Shown here in pieces: positions 61,647 through 64,000 of a stretch of 64,000 nucleotides of DNA. The stretch spans positions 1,240,001 through 1,304,000 of the forward strand of contig NZ_CP017674.1 of the NCBI RefSeq assembly GCF_001792815.1. Direction: 5' to 3'. The position numbers and the translations under genes were made by a program. Below the pieces are notes generated by a model. The model was given only the letters and a program-made list of their open reading frames with translations, was not told the origin of the DNA and made no database searches. The stretch comes from Microbacterium sp. BH-3-3-3 (lineage in GTDB: Bacteria > Actinomycetota > Actinomycetes > Actinomycetales > Microbacteriaceae). Position 1 is the stretch's first letter, and every line of letters begins with the position of its first letter.

Positions 61647-63082
61647 CGCGCGGCCCCTCTCTTCCCCGCGGTCGGCAGTTCGTCCTCACGTGGGGCATAC
61701 CCGCTGAGTACGGCGGCCTCACCGCCGCCCTCCTGCAGCGGTCGCGCGCCTTCGCCGACCACGGCTCCCCCGTGCACGTGCTGACGTGCGACGACCGCGA
61801 CGATCGGGTCGCCGTGTCGGCGCAGCTCGAGCGTCGCGGTGCCCTCGCCCCGGGGGTGCACCTCACCAACCTGTGGGATTGGCTTCGCGAGAACACGCTG
61901 CGAGGCCGTCCGGTCGCAGCCGGCGCGGGATTCTCGCCCCTGCCGGCCTCGGCCACCGCCGAGCACACCGGGGGCATCCTGGTGCGGCGGATACGGACGG
62001 ATGCCGCGGGGGCGGTGCAGCAGATCGATCACCTCCGCGCCGACGGGACGCTCGCCGTCAGCGACCGCCGCGATGTCGCCCACGGCTCCGGCCGTACCCG
62101 GCGCGTCATCGTCGCCTGCGACGAGAGCGGCGCGCCTCGCGCCGCGTGGCGCGGGGTGAGGGAGCTGTACACCGCGTGGCTCGACCGGCTGACCGGCGGT
62201 GCCCGGTCGTTCCTGCTCGTCGACAGCAAGGCCATGGCACGGTTCGCGGCCGGCTATCGCCGAGCCGGCGTGGTCGTGCTGCACGTGGTGCACGGCTCCC
62301 ACCTGACCGACGACGGCAGCGCCATCCGCGCCTCCCGCGCGGAGGTGTTCTCGCGGCTCAGCGCCTTCGACGCCGTCGTGTTCTGCACGCCACGGCAGGT
62401 GGCCGACGTGCGACGCGAAGTCGGGCCCATCCCCCTGCTGACCGCGGTACCGCATCCGGTCGACGTGCCCGACACCGATACTCGTGCACCGCGCGACGGC
62501 ACGGTGGTGGTGGCCCGGCTCGAGCCGATCAAGCGTGTCGAGGACGCGGTCGACGCCATCGGGCTGGCACGGTCGAGCGGCGCGCAGGTGCACCTCGACG
62601 TCTACGGCGACGGTCCCTCCCGCGCCGCTCTGGAGCGACGGGCCGGCGACGGCGTCGTGTTCCACGGCTTCGATCCCGCCGCGCGGGATGCCCTCCGGCA
62701 CGCCTCGACGCTCCTGCTGACGAGTCGTTCCGAGGCCTTCTCGCTCGTGGTGGCCGAGGCGATGGCCGCCGGCTGCCTGCCCATCGCCTACGACGTGCCG
62801 TACGGCCCCCGCGAGCTCATCGCCGACGGACGCACCGGGTGGCTCGTGGCACCCGGTGATGTCGCCGCGCTGAGTGAGGCGCTCGTGCACGCGGCATCCG
62901 CGAGCCCGGCGACCCTCGCCCGCATGCGCCGTGCCGCCGTCGAGAGGGCACGCGCGTACGACGAGGCTGCGGTCCTGCGCCTGTGGGGGCGCGCGCTCTC
63001 TCGGGCCCGACGGAGACACCGGCTCCGGGGGACCACCTGGCGCACCCGCGAGATGTTGCGGCGCCGCCTTCGGATCGGCTGA
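61643..63082 (+). CDS. GT4-family glycosyltransferase
   Basis: A 479-residue cytoplasmic glycosyltransferase of the GT-B fold. N-domain: WGIPAEYGGLTAALLQRSRA. C-domain: VVVARLEPIKRVEDAVDAI, VYGDGPSRAALE and the nucleotide-sugar motif SRSEAFSLVVAEAMAAGCLP (E-x7-E). The sequence is nearest to the TagE/teichoic acid alpha-glucosyltransferase and poly(glycerol-phosphate) glucosyltransferases, so it may decorate a surface polymer. Basic tail RALSRARRRHRLRG. A terminator follows. Confidence 0.88.
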   Translation: MTRGPSLPRGRQFVLTWGIPAEYGGLTAALLQRSRAFADHGSPVHVLTCDDRDDRVAVSAQLERRGALAPGVHLTNLWDWLRENTLRGRPVAAGAGFSPLPASATAEHTGGILVRRIRTDAAGAVQQIDHLRADGTLAVSDRRDVAHGSGRTRRVIVACDESGAPRAAWRGVRELYTAWLDRLTGGARSFLLVDSKAMARFAAGYRRAGVVVLHVVHGSHLTDDGSAIRASRAEVFSRLSAFDAVVFCTPRQVADVRREVGPIPLLTAVPHPVDVPDTDTRAPRDGTVVVARLEPIKRVEDAVDAIGLARSSGAQVHLDVYGDGPSRAALERRAGDGVVFHGFDPAARDALRHASTLLLTSRSEAFSLVVAEAMAAGCLPIAYDVPYGPRELIADGRTGWLVAPGDVAALSEALVHAASASPATLARMRRAAVERARAYDEAAVLRLWGRALSRARRRHRLRGTTWRTREMLRRRLRIG

Positions 63083-63173
63083 GATCCGGACCTATCCGGC
63101 CCACGCAGGCGTAACGTTCGTCTCACCACCCCGGCATCGCCGGCGCGGAAGGCACCGATCTCGGTGCCACCGA

Positions 63174-63222
63174 CGACTCCCGTCCGTCGAGCCCTCCCCC
63201 ACGCGGCTCCGGACGGGAGTCG
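63174..63222 (+). terminator. Terminator of glycosyltransferase operon
   Basis: 13-bp stem CGACTCCCGTCCG/CGGACGGGAGTCG with a 23-base loop, 91 bases after the stop and 9 bases before the convergent small gene. Confidence 0.75.
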
Positions 63223-63231
63223 CCGCCGTTC

Positions 63232-63417
63232 TCAGCGGTCTTCGCCGTAGCCGCGGATGCTGCGCAGGTCGTCTTTCAGGTCCTCGTTCGACACGTCGTC
63301 GTTCACCTGGGCGTCAGCGGCGCGCTGCTCCTGCTCGCCCTGCTTCTTTTCTTCGACCCCGGCGTCGGTCGCACCGTCCATCACGGGGGCGTCTTGGGTC
63401 TCTTCGCGGTCAGTCAT
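63232..63417 (-). CDS. Small acidic disordered protein
   Basis: A 61-residue protein rich in Asp, Glu and Gln (GVEEKKQGEQEQRAADAQVN), predicted disordered, ending DDLRSIRGYGEDR. AGGAGG lies 7 bases ahead of the ATG. Convergent with the glycosyltransferase. No family or function recognised. Confidence 0.62.
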   Translation of the reverse strand: MTDREETQDAPVMDGATDAGVEEKKQGEQEQRAADAQVNDDVSNEDLKDDLRSIRGYGEDR

Positions 63418-63507
63418 CGTCGTCCTCCTCGGAAAGGGTGGTGACTGGCATCCTGACCCCCTCCGTCGCGAGCCGACCGGGGCTTGCGCCGACCTGGCCC
63501 GAGATGC

Positions 63508-63999
63508 TCACGCGTCGTCATGCGCCGGGTGACGACGCTCGAGCGCCGAGCCCTCGACGTCGACGTTCGGCACGATGCGATCGAGCCATCGCGGCAGCCA
63601 CCAGGCCGACCCTCCGAGAACGTGCATGATCGCGGGGATGAGGAGCATGCGCACGATGAACGCGTCGAAGAGCACGCCGAGCGCGAGGCCGAGACCCATC
63701 GACTTGATGATCACCGCGTCCGACGCGATGAAGCCCGAGAACACCGCGATCATGATGATCGCCGCGGTCGTCACGACGGTGCGTCCGGCGCGGAACCCCT
63801 GCGCCACCGCCAGTCGGGGCGCGGCCCCGTGCGCCCACGCCTCGCGCATGCCGGTGGCGAGGAACAACTGGTAGTCCATCGCGAGACCGAACAGGATGCC
63901 GACGAGGATCACCGGCAGGAAGCTGAGGATCGGGCCGGGGTTGTGCACGCCCAGGATGCCGCCCAGCCAGCCCCACTGGAAGACCGCGGTGACCGCGCC
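63508..63999 (-). CDS. MMPL/RND-family transporter, C-terminal part (5' beyond window)
   Basis: The frame runs off the end of the window, so only the C-terminal 163 residues are visible. FGLAMDYQLFLATGMREAWA is the MMPL/SSD transmembrane motif (GLAMDY), followed by AVFSGFIASDAVIIKSMGLG and LGVLFDAFIVRMLLIPAIM. Such proteins export lipids or drugs by proton motive force. The tail is RIVPNVDVEGSALERRHPA. The real start and length are unknown. Confidence 0.9.
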   Translation of the reverse strand, partial: GAVTAVFQWGWLGGILGVHNPGPILSFLPVILVGILFGLAMDYQLFLATGMREAWAHGAAPRLAVAQGFRAGRTVVTTAAIIMIAVFSGFIASDAVIIKSMGLGLALGVLFDAFIVRMLLIPAIMHVLGGSAWWLPRWLDRIVPNVDVEGSALERRHPAHDDA

Positions 64000-64000
64000 G

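Overview
The window looks like chromosomal DNA of a high-GC actinobacterium of the Microbacteriaceae, most likely Microbacterium or a close relative. This rests on the codon bias, the tsaE-tsaB-rimI-tsaD, glmS/glmM and rpsI/rplM blocks, CIRCE-controlled groES, a DUF7882 protein and many leaderless genes with TANNNT boxes 5-7 bases before the start codon. I found no tRNA, rRNA, CRISPR array, insertion sequence or prophage.

Region 1 (1-7.3 kb) is a branched-chain amino acid ABC importer. livH (5' truncated, with an extra extracytoplasmic domain), livM, livG and livF form an overlapping operon that ends in an unusual lipoprotein gene. The binding-protein gene livK converges on it across a strong hairpin terminator, and a RarD transporter follows.

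Region 2 (7.4-25.2 kb) is mostly housekeeping and minus-strand: groES with two CIRCE operators, tsaD-rimI-tsaB, tsaE-alr-acpS, glmS, coaA, glmM and rpsI-rplM, plus plus-strand genes for a methyltransferase, an alpha/beta hydrolase and a Ppx/GppA phosphatase. Between tsaB and tsaE sits a five-gene envelope operon (12.85-16.53 kb). It encodes an OmpA-domain lipoprotein with eight exact 17-residue FGDGSG repeats, a DUF3060 lipoprotein, a DUF4190 membrane protein, a response regulator and a histidine kinase. This is the best candidate for an undescribed system.

Region 3 (25.3-34.7 kb) is mixed: a CPBP protease, an alpha/beta hydrolase, a lipoprotein, a CNNM/CBS protein preceded by a coupled 30-codon ORF, an ohrR-ohr peroxide module with its operator, a NarL-type two-component pair, a PIG-L deacetylase, a PEBP protein and small genes.

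Region 4 (34.7-51.8 kb) is an exopolysaccharide and export region. It has a second PIG-L deacetylase, two paralogous polyprenyl glycosylphosphotransferases, UDP-sugar dehydrogenase, a Wzz/BY-kinase and a low-molecular-weight phosphatase, which suggests a kinase/phosphatase control pair. A tatA-tatC pair and a TatB-like gene lie inside it, with an AarF/ABC1 kinase, VanZ, an XRE regulator and a large STAND/LuxR regulator.

Region 5 (51.8-64 kb) holds a DUF998 protein, a DivIVA-like coiled coil, an aldo/keto reductase, membrane-anchored surface proteins, a divergent DUF7882/MarR pair with a palindromic operator, transglutaminase, DUF2207, a lipase-like hydrolase, a GT4 glycosyltransferase and the C-terminus of an MMPL transporter that leaves the window.
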